Source: Solen grandis (Eukaryota; Mollusca; Bivalvia; Adapedonta; Solenidae). Taken from it: a stretch of DNA of 64,000 bases. Each line of letters begins with the position of its first letter. Within the stretch, counting starts at the first letter, position 1. The translations under genes were made by a program, and so were the position numbers. Shown piece after piece: positions 11,580-22,421 of this stretch. The notes below the pieces were generated by a model. The model worked only from the letters and a program-made list of their open reading frames with translations, was not told the DNA's origin and did no database searches. The stretch lies in contig CM037788.1 in assembly GCA_021229015.1 (NCBI GenBank), forward strand, positions 40,262,024 through 40,326,023, in the 5' to 3' direction.

Positions 11580-12766
11580 TGATTGCCATGGCAACGGAAA
11601 GAAAAAACATATGAAAAATTTGAAAATCTTCTCCTCCAAAAGTACTGGTTGGATTTCAAACTTATTTGGCACAGATGTTCCTTGGGTCACTCTCTAACAA
11701 GACTGTTCAAATTATTTTGATCCGTTGAAAAACATGGCTGCCAGGGGCGGAGCCAGTTTTCCTTATATGAATATAGTACAAATTTGAAAAATCTTCTTGA
11801 CCAAAAGTACTGGCTGGATTTCAAAGTTATTTGGCACAAGATGTTCCTTAGGTCATTCTCTACCAAGATTGTTCAAATACTTTTGATCCTTTTAAGAACA
11901 TGACCTCCAGGGAGCGGAGCCCATTTTCCTTACATGTATATAGTACAAATTTGAAAAATCTTCTTCTCCAAAAGTACTTGCTGGATTTCAAAGTTCTTTA
12001 GCATAGATGTTGCTTGGGTCACTCTCTACCAAGATTGTTAACATTATTTTGATCCATTAAAAAACATGGTTGCCAGGGCTCATAGCCCATTTTCCTTATA
12101 TGAATATAATACGAATTTGAAAAACCTTTTTTGCCAAAAGTACTGGCTGGGTTTCAAAGTTATTTTGCACAGATGTTCCTTAGGTCACTCTCTACCAAAA
12201 TTGTTCAAATACTTTTGATTCTTTTAAAAACATGACCTCCAGGGAGCGGAGCCCATTTTCCTTATATGAATATAGGACAAATTTGAAAAATCTTCTTGGC
12301 CAAAAGTCCTGGCTGGATTTGAAAGTTATTTAGCACAGATGTTCCTTAGGTCACTCTCTACCATGATTGTTCAAATTATTTTGATGTGTTGATATACATG
12401 CCTGCCATGGGGCTAAAGCCCATTTTCCTTAAGTATATAGTAAAAAAACTTCAAAAATCTTCTTGGCCAAAAGTACTGGCTGGATTTCAAAGTTATTTGG
12501 CACAGATGTTCCTTAGGGCACTCTCTACCAAGATTATTCAAATTGTTTTGATCTGTTGAAAAACATGGCCGTGATGGGGCTTAGCCCATTTTCCTTATAT
12601 GTATATAGTTTGAAAATTCTCCTTGTCCTGAAGTACTCACACAATTTATGGCTGGCAGAGGGCAGAGCCCATTTTCCACAATATCATTAGATATTTGCTG
12701 TTTCTTTTCTTCCCGCTAATACCTGGTTCTCAGGTGAGCGACTCAGGGCCATCATGGCCCTCTTGT
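11580..12766 (+). mobile_element. 5'-truncated element with 166-bp core repeats
   Basis: Six or seven units of about 165-167 bp (AGTACTGG starts at 11641 and 11806, next near 11973) carry CTGGATTTCAAAGTTATTTG and ACAGATGTTCCTTAGGTCAC. The standard tail is CTCAGGTGAGCGACTC, palindrome AGGGCCATCATGGCCCT and CTTGT at 12766. This is a fourth core type on the same tail. It ends 127 bp upstream of an LZTFL1 exon, so it lies in that gene's intron. Confidence 0.7.
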
Positions 12767-12893
12767 TTCAACAAGTTTTTTTTTTTTTTTTTTACATAAG
12801 GGAAGTTGGACAGTTTCTTTCTTCTAAAGCTTTTTTATTCATTGTAATTGAGTATGGAAGGATAAGCCTCATTCACGTGTTGGACTGTTTTAG

Positions 12894-12974
12894 TCAGCGA
12901 AGACGGGCCGACAACAACAGCAGCTGGAAGATGACCTGGCGCGGACAAGGTCACAGATGAAGGTAGCAGGCTCG
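12894..12974 (+). CDS. LZTFL1: LZTFL1 coiled-coil exon A
   Basis: The acceptor is TGTTTTAG and the donor GTGAGT. The exon has 27 codons in phase 0: SAKTGRQQQQLEDDLARTRS then QMKVAGS. The acidic-basic heptad pattern fits the middle of the LZTFL1 coiled coil. It is not an isolated open frame because another frame is longer, so identification rests on splice phase and the following exons. Confidence 0.7.
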
Positions 12975-15900
12975 GTGAGTGCTGTGCTGATTTTTACCGG
13001 TTCATGAGACCATCAAAAGCTTGGTGCAAAATTTGTTTGTTGATATATAAATATACATAGTTATATGTTTTGCACTAAATCAGTATGCTTCTAATGCACT
13101 GTAGAGTTAACGTAAAGGAAGATTGCTTTCCTGTGGAGTTAACATGAGAAAGAGAGCTATCCTGGTGAGTTAATGCAGTCCTTTGAAATTCAAGAGTCCC
13201 TTCTGAAAATTAGGGAGTCCCTGTCACTCAGATATAGGATGGCTTTTTGAAACAACCATAGCTTGAAAAGTTGCAATTTATCAAAGGGGGTTATTAATAG
13301 GAACATTTTATGAAGACGATTACATTGGTTTCACAACAAATTTAACTATTCAATTTACTTTTAGTTGAAAAGTAAGTGTCCTGACGAACTCCTAGCATGT
13401 CAATTCTGGAGTCTGAATTCCCAATTTTTGGTGTCCTGGGGATCCCAGGACACTGTTAGTGTTGACTGCTGGTTTATATAAGAAAGAGAGCTTTCCTCTT
13501 GAATTAAGATAGAGATTGAGTGCTAAACTTCATTTGAGGTTCAAAGGCAAAAGAAAGAAGGAAAGAATGTTACATAATGCTGCATTTTGCATTTTGCAAA
13601 ACATTGAAACTGCATGATATTTGAACTTATTGTTAGTAACTGTATACAATAAAATTGTGAAAAATCGGAGGACTAATGAGAAATGCTAAGATTATCACAA
13701 AGCTAGGAAACCTGAGAATATTTTCCCTCAGTTTCTCTGCACCAGAACTAGAACTTTACAATGTACTTGGAATTAAGCACAAAATCACTTCTTAAAGAAT
13801 CATTATTTTTGATAAACTTTCGGAGACAACTGGCCGATAAATAAGCTATTGGAAAAACAGGAATTTAAAATGTGGTCTAAAAATAAATGCTTATTACTAG
13901 ATCTATTAAAAAAACAAAATCAATCAGCTTAATAATAATAGAAATACAGTCCAGTCATGACGAAATGAAATGCGATGGAACGAAATTGTGGTGTAATTCG
14001 AAGTAAGTCTCAGATCCCGGCAGAATTTGTTCTTAATTCAATGTAAAAAAGATGTAATGGAACGAAGTTTGGATGGAACAAAAGATGCACTGGAGTGAAC
14101 CATCTAAAAAGTCCCCAGGACCAAATAACAGTTGATTAATGATGCGCTCAAACGAAGTGTCAATCATTTTTTCACACCTTACCAGTGTGACACATGTTTC
14201 TTTTGCGTGTCAGCCATTTTGACGTGCAATTAGCCAGTCAGTACGGCACCTGTGTGGCACAATGACACAAATTGTTTGTTTGTAGCAGGGGATATCTTGA
14301 GTGATTATATGTTAATTGGTAATCAACAGTATGAATGATGGTGATCATCTTTTGTTTTTTTAGTACAAAACACAAAATAAGAATGAAAAATGAAGAATAT
14401 AGTGTCTTGTAATATTACAACAATTTAACGTAAAACACAATTGCCTATTTATGACACTATTGACTTTTATACGGCATATATGTTATTACAGTGGAAATGC
14501 GATTATTGTACTTATGAATAAAAAATACGATGGAATGAAAGATGCGATCGAATGAAGTAATTGCGTGGTCTGGTGCTACTTTCTTCCATTGCGAATGGAC
14601 TATATCAGATATATCTAAGTGGATGACTTTAAATTGGCATGATATGACTTAAGAATTTTATTGTAAATGTGAAAAAAAAGTTTTATAAAAATAATCAGGA
14701 TTAAATTTCATAACAATGTCATTTTCATTCATCCTTTTAAATAAAGAATTGCATTTGATCAACACTGAAATGAAATATTGTTTCTTTCTGAAAAGACCAT
14801 AACTCAATATTAAGACCACTCTAGACAGACCCAGTAGTGGCACCCTTGCCTGGCACTCGGCAAAATGGGGTTGCTATGGGAACTGGGAGTACTTAGTGCT
14901 GGTTCTGCCCAGAAACTTGTCTCCCAAGTATCGGTGCTATACACAGGGCATGTAAAAGAACCAAGGGATCTATTCAAAAAACAAGCTAAGGTATCGCACC
15001 CAGACTCCCTTGTATCTAACTACTGTCTGTTCTGATGCTGTCTCTTCAGCAAAAAAACAGGACCCACACATGGGAAGTCCTTGACTGTAAGGTCTAAAAT
15101 ATAGCCATAATAATCAGAAAATGATTGTTACAGGGTTTGAATTTAGCACTTGCTATTTTTAGCAAGTTGTAAATTTTTTTTACTTACTTAAATGAGAAAT
15201 CAACTTGCAATTTTATAGTTTCAAATTATTTAAGAAGAAGAAAGATTACTACTTATTTACTACTCTATGTCATCTATGTTCTTCCTGATTTATTTCAGGG
15301 AGCTGAATCAGAGGAACTGAGGAGAAAGATGGAGGCCTTACAGATGGAACTGAATAAAGAAAAGGTATGTTCTGTCTACAGTTTATAAATATTGTCAACA
15401 TGACAACATTGTTGTTTTTTTTTAGCTGTCATTTATTGTTAAAATGTAATGAAAATGGGTTTCTATTTACATTGTAAATTCAAATCAATGGACAGATGGT
15501 TCTTTAAAGTGTGTTGTTTCCCATCCTTTTTCTCTTTTGAAAGCTGTCATTTATGAGTAGAAAATGAAAGCTGCATTTAAGTATACAATGTATAATTGTA
15601 CCTACCTAAGGTGGGTTAACTTCTAAATATAAATGATACTCAGTAAATAAGATTGAATTAATCATAATGAAGTCTATGTAATTTTTTTTTAAAACAATAA
15701 TGAATATCAATTATTAAAAGCAGATTATGAATATTCTTGCAATCTGAGTTGAAATTTGATTTATGCCAGGTACAATTTCCAGTATCTTTGAGAAACACAG
15801 GACTAGAATTTAGGCTAGCTTTTATTCCACCAACATACCTAGTACATATAGGATCTGACATGAATTGTTATTTCATATCAAATTTTACTAAACTTGTTCA

Positions 15901-18541
15901 TGAAAATGTTATTATTATTAATAATATTTTCATTAACTCGTTTAGTAAAATTAAATATGAAATAATAATTCATGTCAGATTCATTTTATCATATGACCTA
16001 TAGTGACAGTAAATCGCAATTATGAAAACAAACAAACATAAAAATAATGAACAGACTGTAAGTGAATTACTTCTGTAATCTAATACCAAGAAATAGTTTC
16101 AAATAATAACTGAAAATAACGATTTAATGTGGGTATTTCTCATACATTTTCAACATAATAATTATGAATAATGAATCAAACACATTTAATCCAGCTGTTT
16201 GAGTTCAGCACACTATGCATATATATAGAACATATGTGCGTGGCACGGAAGGATGTAATTCGGCCTAAAAGTTGTATGGAATGTGTTAAATATAAGAAAA
16301 TATCGAAACCAGAAACAGCAGTTTGAGCACAATGTCATATGATAAAATATAATACTAAGGGACACATTTCATTATTCTCCTATCTATAAAAAATACCCAA
16401 ATATCTTATTTCTTAGCAAATATTGTTATTTAGTAAGGTATTTTTGTATGTCAATCACTCATAGTCATGTGCTTGCATATTTTGTAAAGAATATTGGATT
16501 GTGTTTTTATGGTACTAAAGAATTTTATGTATTACTAAATGAAAGCACTATTAGTATTGTTGCCGAATGTAAGCCTGATAACATAGCAGCTGTCACATGG
16601 TATACCGGTAGAGTTTTAGATTATATCATTATGAATGTGTCAACTTTGGAACAGGGCTTGTCAGGAAACCCAGGACTGGAAAATGACCTCACCTCCACCA
16701 AGCACGAACTACTCAAAGTACGAGACATGCTGGATATGGCTGAAAAGGTAAACAACAATTTTAATTAGAATACAAGACCTTATGGTATTATTTACATTTT
16801 TTGTTGTTGTTTTTGCTTTTTTCATCAGAAGTAGGTCAGAGGTTAAGGTCACAAGTTCAACTGCATGATGTAAATTTCCAACCACTGAAGCAATTGTCCA
16901 AATACTGAAGCAATCAAAGGAAGGACATTGAAGTTATACCCGGTAGTAGATTAAAATAAAAGGTCTACCTGAGCAGATGACCGCTGCTCACTCAGACATT
17001 ATCAATTTAGAGGATAGAATTTTTCTTAGAAAAACAGTCTAATGTCTGAACTTCTACTTCATTTGCAAGCTCATGATCTTAAAATCTCAGTACACTGGGG
17101 GTGGGGTGGGGGGGAGGGGACCATAATTTAGTGTCAAAGCACTATGTTACTAGCTATTTGAACAAATCAGCAAAATCATGGTGGGACGGGGGCATACCAC
17201 TTACTTTAGTGGGGGTCATACTCCTATCCCCACCTTTTTTTATGCATAGTTTAGACATAATAGCCAAACCTTGTGGGGGGGGGGGGGGGGGGGGTTAATG
17301 AGAGAGAGATATCCCCCCACCCTCCCCCATATCCGTGCAAGACAGATAAAATGAAAGTGAATAGAAAGTGATATGACAGATTTTGTAAATTTGAACAATA
17401 AGTTTATACTGATACAGGGCTTGATGCAAAACTGTGGTAACAAATAATATAGAGGTTACAACATTTTTGTCAAGCCTTGAGATAGACAGTTAGGAAAAAA
17501 GGTTACAAATTTTTTTGTGCTATTACAATTTCATAGTAGCTGGACAGTGTATACTCATAAGTTCTCCCTTTATCTTATATATATATACTATATTTAACTT
17601 CTTGGCAAGCAGGGAAGACCCAGGGTAAGAAGCTGTCTGATCAGGGTCTCCTCTGTCTACTTATGCACTGTTGTGGCTCAGATTCTACACAGTCTGCATA
17701 GCAACGAAAATTCCATTGTACATACCATTTAAACCAGTGATTAGAGCTTCAGTCCCGAAATCGGTAGATCATGGGTTCAATCCCTGGCCACAACATACCA
17801 GAGTCATAAAAATGGTACTGGTATAGCTCCCTTGCTTGGCGCTCAGCATATAAGTGTAGTTCCAGGATTGGTTGGCCTGGTGTCAGGATAATGTGACTGG
17901 GTGTGGTATCATGCCACATTGTCTACAGTGTGATATTGCGGTGTGGAGCACTATATCTGTCTCAAGTAGACATTGTCTCCAAATGACTGAAATATTGTTG
18001 GTGGGACATTAAATCCAATAAACAAACAAACTAACATACCATTTAAAGTTTAGTAAATTAATATTCATCAAATCATTAATTTGTACATGAATATTCATGA
18101 GGTAAAGGGTTATACACATCAGATGTGGATCTGTAATGGAATATTTCTCACTTAAACTTTGCATGCTGTCTAGTAATAGATTAACTGGTTTACTGTCATT
18201 TGAAGATCTACTCTGAAACACACTTTGAAATGTTTTAAGATCTTTACCTGATTTGGGCAAAATAGATGAGACCATGTCAAGTTAAAGTTGTATGACCAGT
18301 TTATATTTTTACAAACTTAGGGATGTGTCTCTCAATTAGCAGATTTCAAACAAAAAATAGAACAAATTTCTCGAAATCTGGCAGCAGGATAATTCCTGGG
18401 ATAGTATCAGCATTACTAAAGTCTGTAATGTTTCCAGGAACTGGAGAAGAAAGTGAGTCAGACTACGCCCTTCAAGAACCTGAAGCAAATGTTGATGAAG
18501 AAGAATGACACGTTGAAGGATCTCAGGAAAAGGCTAGCAAA
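12894..18541 (+). CDS. LZTFL1: Leucine zipper transcription factor-like 1 (partial, four internal or 3' exons)
   Basis: Four exons on the + strand (12894-12974, 15299-15364, 16655-16747, 18438-18541) join in phase to a charged coiled coil of 114 residues. The last 60 or so (KHELLKVRDMLDMAEK, ELEKK, LKDLRKRLAK) follow the C-terminus of LZTFL1/BBS17 closely. LZTFL1 is a cytoplasmic coiled-coil protein that binds the BBSome and restrains its entry into cilia; human mutations cause Bardet-Biedl syndrome. Exons for the N-terminal half would lie upstream, beyond or within the repeat-filled left side. The last exon, expected to encode only a few residues, was not found. All four exons have consensus donors. 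Confidence 0.85.
12975..15298. other. LZTFL1 intron
   Basis: Contains a near-palindrome GTGTCCTGGGGATCCCAGGAC (13431-13453), an ATGGAACGAAAT-rich stretch at 13950-14600 that may be an old element, and an unclassified CCAGTAGTGGCACC-type sequence at 14829-15090. No exon is seen. Confidence 0.5.
15299..15364 (+). CDS. LZTFL1: LZTFL1 coiled-coil exon B
   Basis: The acceptor is TTTATTTCAG and the donor GTATGT. The exon has 22 codons in phase 0: GAESEELRRKMEALQMELNK then EK. It corresponds by position to the LZTFL1 segment ahead of the conserved C-terminal block, and both flanks are phase 0, matching exons A and C. Confidence 0.8.
15853..15980. repeat. 128-bp near-perfect inverted repeat
   Basis: Arms ATCTGACATGAATT...AAATTTTACTAAAC and GTTTAGTAAAATT...AATTCATGTCAGAT meet near 15917 with almost no loop. 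It would form a long hairpin in single strands or RNA. It lies in the LZTFL1 intron between exons B and C and is probably a foldback MITE; its flanks show no clear target duplication. Confidence 0.75.
16376..16442 (-). repeat. Fragment related to the TAGCGCTAAG element
   Basis: The text AAAATACCCAAATAT...TTATTTAGTAAGGTA resembles the body of the element at 28524-28720 (AAAATACCCAAATAT...AGTTATTAAGGTAAT). It is short and diverged. Confidence 0.35.
16655..16747 (+). CDS. LZTFL1: LZTFL1 coiled-coil exon C
   Basis: The exon has 31 codons in phase 0, from GLSGNPGLENDLTSTKHELL to DMLDMAEK, with donor GTAAAC. The block TKHELLKVRDMLDMAEK is the most recognisable LZTFL1 segment, with the same spacing to the following ELEKK as in vertebrates. 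The acceptor (TTTGGAACAG) has a poor pyrimidine tract. A later AG (TTGTCAG) would break phase, so 16655 is preferred. Confidence 0.85.
17101..17294 (+). repeat. G-rich tracts including a 20-G run
   Basis: GTGGGGTGGGGGGGAGGGGA at 17101-17120 and an unbroken run of 20 G at 17275-17294 could fold as G-quadruplexes on the + strand, which is the LZTFL1 sense strand. CCCCCCACCCTCCCCC at 17313-17328 could pair with the G run. Homopolymer length is often unreliable in assemblies. Confidence 0.7.
17734..18032 (+). mobile_element. tRNA-type SINE, full-length copy
   Basis: The head contains a polymerase III box-B-like GGGTTCAATCCC and a weaker box A. The body has GGTACTGGTATAGCTCCCTT, GGTGTCAGGATAATGTGACT and CTCAAGTAGACATTGTCTCC, with a tail of AAACAAACAAAC. 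The same body recurs at 19511, 23680, 24390, 27775 (minus) and 49395. It lies in the LZTFL1 intron before the last visible exon. Confidence 0.75.
18438..18541 (+). CDS. LZTFL1: LZTFL1 C-terminal exon D
   Basis: The acceptor is TGTTTCCAG and the donor GTAAGT. The exon has 34 codons plus two bases (ELEKKVSQTTPFKNLKQMLM, then KKNDTLKDLRKRLA and AA). It aligns without gaps to the C-terminal LZTFL1 block ending KDLRKRLA. The open codon AA needs one base from a further exon. That exon, coding a short tail, was not found before the assembly gap at 24846 or confidently after it. Confidence 0.85.
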
Positions 18542-18619
18542 GTAAGTAATTTCATGCGATCTCTTTATCCAGATGTTTGTGGGGGTGTGTGACACTTAAC
18601 TTGAATAATATCAGAGGTA

Positions 18620-18870
18620 TCAACTTCTGTAGCTGAGCGGCTAACATCCGTAACTTAATCTCACTCAGCCCCTCACTGCTGTGGGTTCAAATTCCCAGCA
18701 GGGTCATTTGTTTTGTGTGTGTGTGTTTTTTTTCATGTGAAAAAGTCTTCCAGCCTGCTAAAAGTAGGTCAGAGGTTCTACCTGGGTGAACCTCTGTGCC
18801 TTGGGTCTTCCTCCAACGTTAATAAACTGAACATCTGAAATACTGTCAAAGTGACAGAGTACTCTCAGCA
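18620..18870 (+). mobile_element. Second tRNA-type SINE family
   Basis: TAGCTGAGCGGCTAAC (box A-like) and GTGGGTTCAAATTCCC (box B-like) head the sequence, followed by AGGTTCTACCTGGGTGAACC and AATACTGTCAAAGTGACAGA. The body differs from the SINE at 17734. A diverged minus-strand partial copy is at 35940-36120. Confidence 0.6.
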
Positions 18871-19090
18871 CAACGCAGGTATCCTTGGAGGTATCAACTT
18901 CAAACTACATACTATCCGGAGGTATCAACTTCAAACTACATACTTGGATAGATCTTCTTAAAGAAATATCCAGTACACAAGAACTTACATTTTCTTATGC
19001 TGTATAAAGAGTTGCTGCCTTTTATTAATTTTTAATGTTAACTGTCCTGCGTATAGCTCCAAAGTCCTTTAATAATCAAATTCAGTTTTT

Positions 19091-19210
19091 GTGTCACCTG
19101 CTGTAAGCAGAGGTGACACATAGGGATCACTTTTTCGTCATCTGTCTGTCCAGCCGTCTGTCTCTCCATCATACTTTTTCCATCATGCTTCAGCAGGTGA
19201 CACATGTGTT
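19091..19210. repeat. Short inverted-repeat element (GTGTCACCTGCTG)
   Basis: About 120 bp. It begins with the hairpin GTGTCACCTGCTG..CAGAGGTGACAC, contains a TCTGTCTGTCC-type spacer, and ends CAGCAGGTGACACATGTGTT, which is inverted relative to the start. Copies are at 19944 and 54391. It carries CACCTG/CAGGTG at both ends. Confidence 0.6.
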
Positions 19211-19510
19211 CCAAAGATCACTCTTGTTTTCATTAGGAATGATCTCATTCATGTGGGGTGCATGTATATTTTTTAAGAATAATCCTTCTTTTTCTTCATA
19301 CAAAGTAATTGCCACATGTTAATTTCAAGTTTTTTTCCCTAAACATGGTAAAAATATGTCTACTATTCTCACTTTATACCAAGTTTTGGAACAGTTAATA
19401 AAATGTCACAAAAAATAAACATTCAAAATGAATTAAAATACAAGACATTCCCATCTTCCTGAATCCCATATTTTGGTATTAAGCATATAAGTTATTATAT
19501 CAAAAGAAAA

Positions 19511-19813
19511 TTTCCTGTGACCATTGGCAGAGTGGTTTAAGTATGCCTCTTCAGCTAGAGGTTGTGGGTTCTATTCACAACCAAGACATTCCAAAGTTGT
19601 AAAAAATGATTATGGTAGCTCCCTGCTTGGTGCTTAGCATATATACAGGGTAGTTCCGGTGCCAGGATAATGTAAATTGGTGTGGTATCATGCCACATGC
19701 CTTAGATGTGATATTGCAGTTTGGCAGCACTATATCTGTTGCAAGTAGACCTATTCTCCAAATAACTGAAATACTGTTGATTGGAATGTTAAACCCACCA
19801 ATAACAAACAAAA
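19511..19813 (+). mobile_element. tRNA-type SINE copy
   Basis: The head ATTGGCAGAGTGGTTTAAG is a good box A and GTGGGTTCTATTC a weak box B. The body and AACAAACAAAA tail match the SINE at 17734. It is more tRNA-like at its 5' end than the other copies. Confidence 0.7.
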
Positions 19814-19943
19814 ATTTCCCCTTCCTTAACAGTTTAGTCTCTTAGTGGTTATGTAAAAACTAACAATCTTTATATCATGTTTAACATTACTTATTTTTCT
19901 TACATTTTGCAGAAGACATATCTCTCTTTCATTAAACTTTTTT

Positions 19944-20043
19944 GTGTCATCTGTTGTAAGAAGATATGACACAAAGGGATCACTTTTCCGTTGTCTGTCC
20001 GTCACATTTTTTCCGTCATGCTTCAGAAGGTGACACATGTGTT
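19944..20043. repeat. Short inverted-repeat element, second copy
   Basis: GTGTCATCTGTTGTAAGAAG...GACACAAAGGGATCACTTTT and the end AGAAGGTGACACATGTGTT match the element at 19091 with substitutions. Confidence 0.55.
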
Positions 20044-20640
20044 CAAAAGAATACTCTTATTTAAGTAAATGAATTGGTGTAAAATAAATCAGTACACTTC
20101 CTATACTCTCATTGAGGTCAATATAACTGAATGTCTCTTACAACGCACAGTAATAATGTGTTATTTCTTATTTTGCATTTACATGCTACCCCACTCTTTA
20201 CATAAACTGGTTGAATCAGGAAGTAAACTGCTTTAGTTATGTTGGGGCAAAAAGAGAGGGGGACAATTGAGGGAGGGCCTGATTGTTTTTAATACATTCT
20301 GGTACATGTTAGGAACACACATGCCAACAAGACTTGAAAGTTTAAATTATGACATGCAAATGATTATTTCCCCATATGTTGGTGCAGACTATATTTGGGT
20401 CAAATATCATGAACATATTTTGTCCCAAAACTTAGGTCTTGATAACATTACTTTGAAAATATTTACCTAATATTTATAAGATTATTTTAAGAAAATTAAG
20501 AAAAATAAAAATTATTTTTGGAAATTTAAGGAGTGTCCCAAAACTTTGAGTGATTATTGTATATCTAATACTATGGATTTCTCAATTTGTTACATGTTAT
20601 GAACAGAAATAGATTGATTTGTAACATTTGTATAGTCTCC

Positions 20641-20854
20641 TTAACCCTTTCCCTCAAAGAGGAAACCATGAAAAGACCTATGCGAACAACATAAAACCAG
20701 ATCAGCCTGCGAGTAACTCGCAGGCTGATCAGGTTTTATGCTGTTTGCTGCTCCTCAGTGGTCTGGAAATGAGGACTTTGGTTTTCTGCAGATCAGACTT
20801 TATGTGGTACCTACTGAGTGTGTCAAAATGAGTCTATATGAGGGAAAGGGTTAA
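20641..20854 (-). mobile_element. piggyBac-like MITE (TTAA, CCCTTTCCCTCA ends)
   Basis: Flanked by TTAA and beginning CCCTTTCCCTCA with the inverted copy TGAGGGAAAGGG at the other end. The centre is the palindrome GATCAGCCTGCGAG..CTCGCAGGCTGATC. TTAA targets and ends starting CCC are the signature of piggyBac-type elements; the assignment is inference. This copy has a deletion of about 28 bp near its 3' part. A solo end (TTGAGGGAAAGGGTTAA) fused to SINE-tail text lies at 20868-20884. Orientation is opposite to the copy at 37823. Confidence 0.75.
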
Positions 20855-21164
20855 CATCCCACCAACAGTTGAGGGAAAGGGTTAAGAAACATCATATTTG
20901 CTATATCTGTTATTATATCCCCCACTTCACATACTAATGAGGGATTTATGTTGGAATCATGCTCATTGTCCTGCTGCATTTTGTCCCACTCTTTGGGAAA
21001 AATCAATCCCTATTCATAGTGCTGAGTTAAAGGCATTGAAGTGGGATATTCATTTACTTTATTGATAGCTTTTGTTTAACTTTAAAAAAATAGGTACAAA
21101 CATTTATGTATTTCCCCATGCTTTCTTCATTACTTTATGATGGTCATAATGTTTTCCCAATTTC

Positions 21165-21717
21165 CCCATAAATGGGGAAGATACAGGATTGTCTGTCTGT
21201 TAAATCGCAAAACTTTGTATCATATATATGTACATATATCTGCAACAGTATTTCACTAGGGCTTGAAATTATACATGAGGGTTTATCTTCTTGTGATCGT
21301 TTGGCTAGAGTTTTAACCTTACTATCCAACAGTTGCAGCAGAGTTATGGGCCTCAACTTAGAATGTGCTCAAAACTTTGACACATTGCAATGCTTTTGAG
21401 TTGGACACTTGACAATTTACAGGAATGTGTATCAGCAAGTGAACTTGTGAACAGGGGGCTCAACTCCGCTGTTGTCTATTACAGTAGAGTTATTGGCCCT
21501 TTAATTAGAATGTGCTGAAAACTTTGTGTTGCACATATCTCCCAATGACATGTATTTCAGTTTGGGTCTTGAACGTTTTTTTACAATAAGGTATATCCTT
21601 TGTGCACCTGTAATGAGTGAAATGGGGAAAAGGTTCATTGTCTCAGAAAGAGCCAATTTAAGTTTCCGAATGTTTAGGTAAAATATTTCTCTCATCAAAA
21701 CCACTTGAATTTCATCA
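21165..21717 (+). repeat. Diverged tandem repeat of about 180 bp
   Basis: GCAGAGTTATGGGCCT...AGAATGTGCTCAAAACTTTG and GTAGAGTTATTGGCCC...AGAATGTGCTGAAAACTTTG are successive units. A further unit at about 22630-22768 ends ACCTCTTGTTT. It resembles a decayed hairpin-type element split by the insertion at 21718-21957 and AT-rich sequence. Confidence 0.4.
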
Positions 21718-21957
21718 ACAATAATTAGCGCTAAGTAATACTTAAATTCTTAAACAAGGTATATACATTCCACCATTGCTATTTTATGAAATATTCAAGT
21801 ACACAATATAGCTGAAATGAATTATTACCTTAATAACTAACAAAAATTGTTACGAAATGAAATATTTGGGTGTTTTTATTAGAGAAACAAACAATGAAAT
21901 TGCCTTGAGATTTTAAGTTTTACTTAGTGCTAAGAATTGTTAGTGGAATTCGACACT
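21718..21957. mobile_element. MITE with TAGCGCTAAGTAA inverted ends, intact copy
   Basis: The left end CAACAATAATTAGCGCTAAG and right end CTTAGTGCTAAGAATTGTTA are inverted repeats of roughly 35 bp around an AT-rich body. A second, interrupted copy in the opposite orientation is at 28524-29218; comparing them defines both ends. Confidence 0.65.
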
Positions 21958-22421
21958 GTCCCCTTTTGAGCTTCAGAACCCTGAAAATATTAATTTTAGA
22001 AAAATAAGTCTGCTCAATTGATGTATTTAATTTAAAAGTTTATTAAAGTGGCTTAAAATTTTTTTTTTTAAATTTCAGTTTTCTAATAAATTAAAAAAAA
22101 ATCAAAACAATTTCATTTTAATCAAAAATTAAATACCGAATTTCAAATTGAATAAAATCACTTTAAAGTAAATGTTTATTTTTTATGATTCCTGTTGACT
22201 ACCAATTGATAGGTCATTAGTATAAACTATTTAAACTAATTGATTATCTTAGAATTTTTTATCATTATTGATTCTTTCATTTCACACATGTTTACGCAAC
22301 AAGTGTTTTGATATTAAACAAAACTGATGAAATTCTTTCCTGAACTCCACACCTGTAACATTGAAGAACGTATTTTTAACCATTTTCAACGTTTGGCAAA
22401 TTTTATGTTATACCAAAATAT
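21958..22421. other. AT-rich sequence, nothing recognised
   Basis: Long A and T runs (TTTTTTTTTAAATTTCAG near 22062, AAAATTAAATACC). No open frame or repeat could be assigned. Confidence 0.4.

Noticed and set aside
47..12766. CRISPR-like array of regularly spaced repeats
   Set aside because: Units are contiguous satellites of 160-322 bp without unique spacers in a eukaryotic genome; they are transposon cores.
13950..14600. A terminal-inverted-repeat transposon bounded by CAGTCCAGTCATGACG and TGCGAATGGACTATAT
   Set aside because: The supposed ends share only a few bases and no target duplication or second copy was found.
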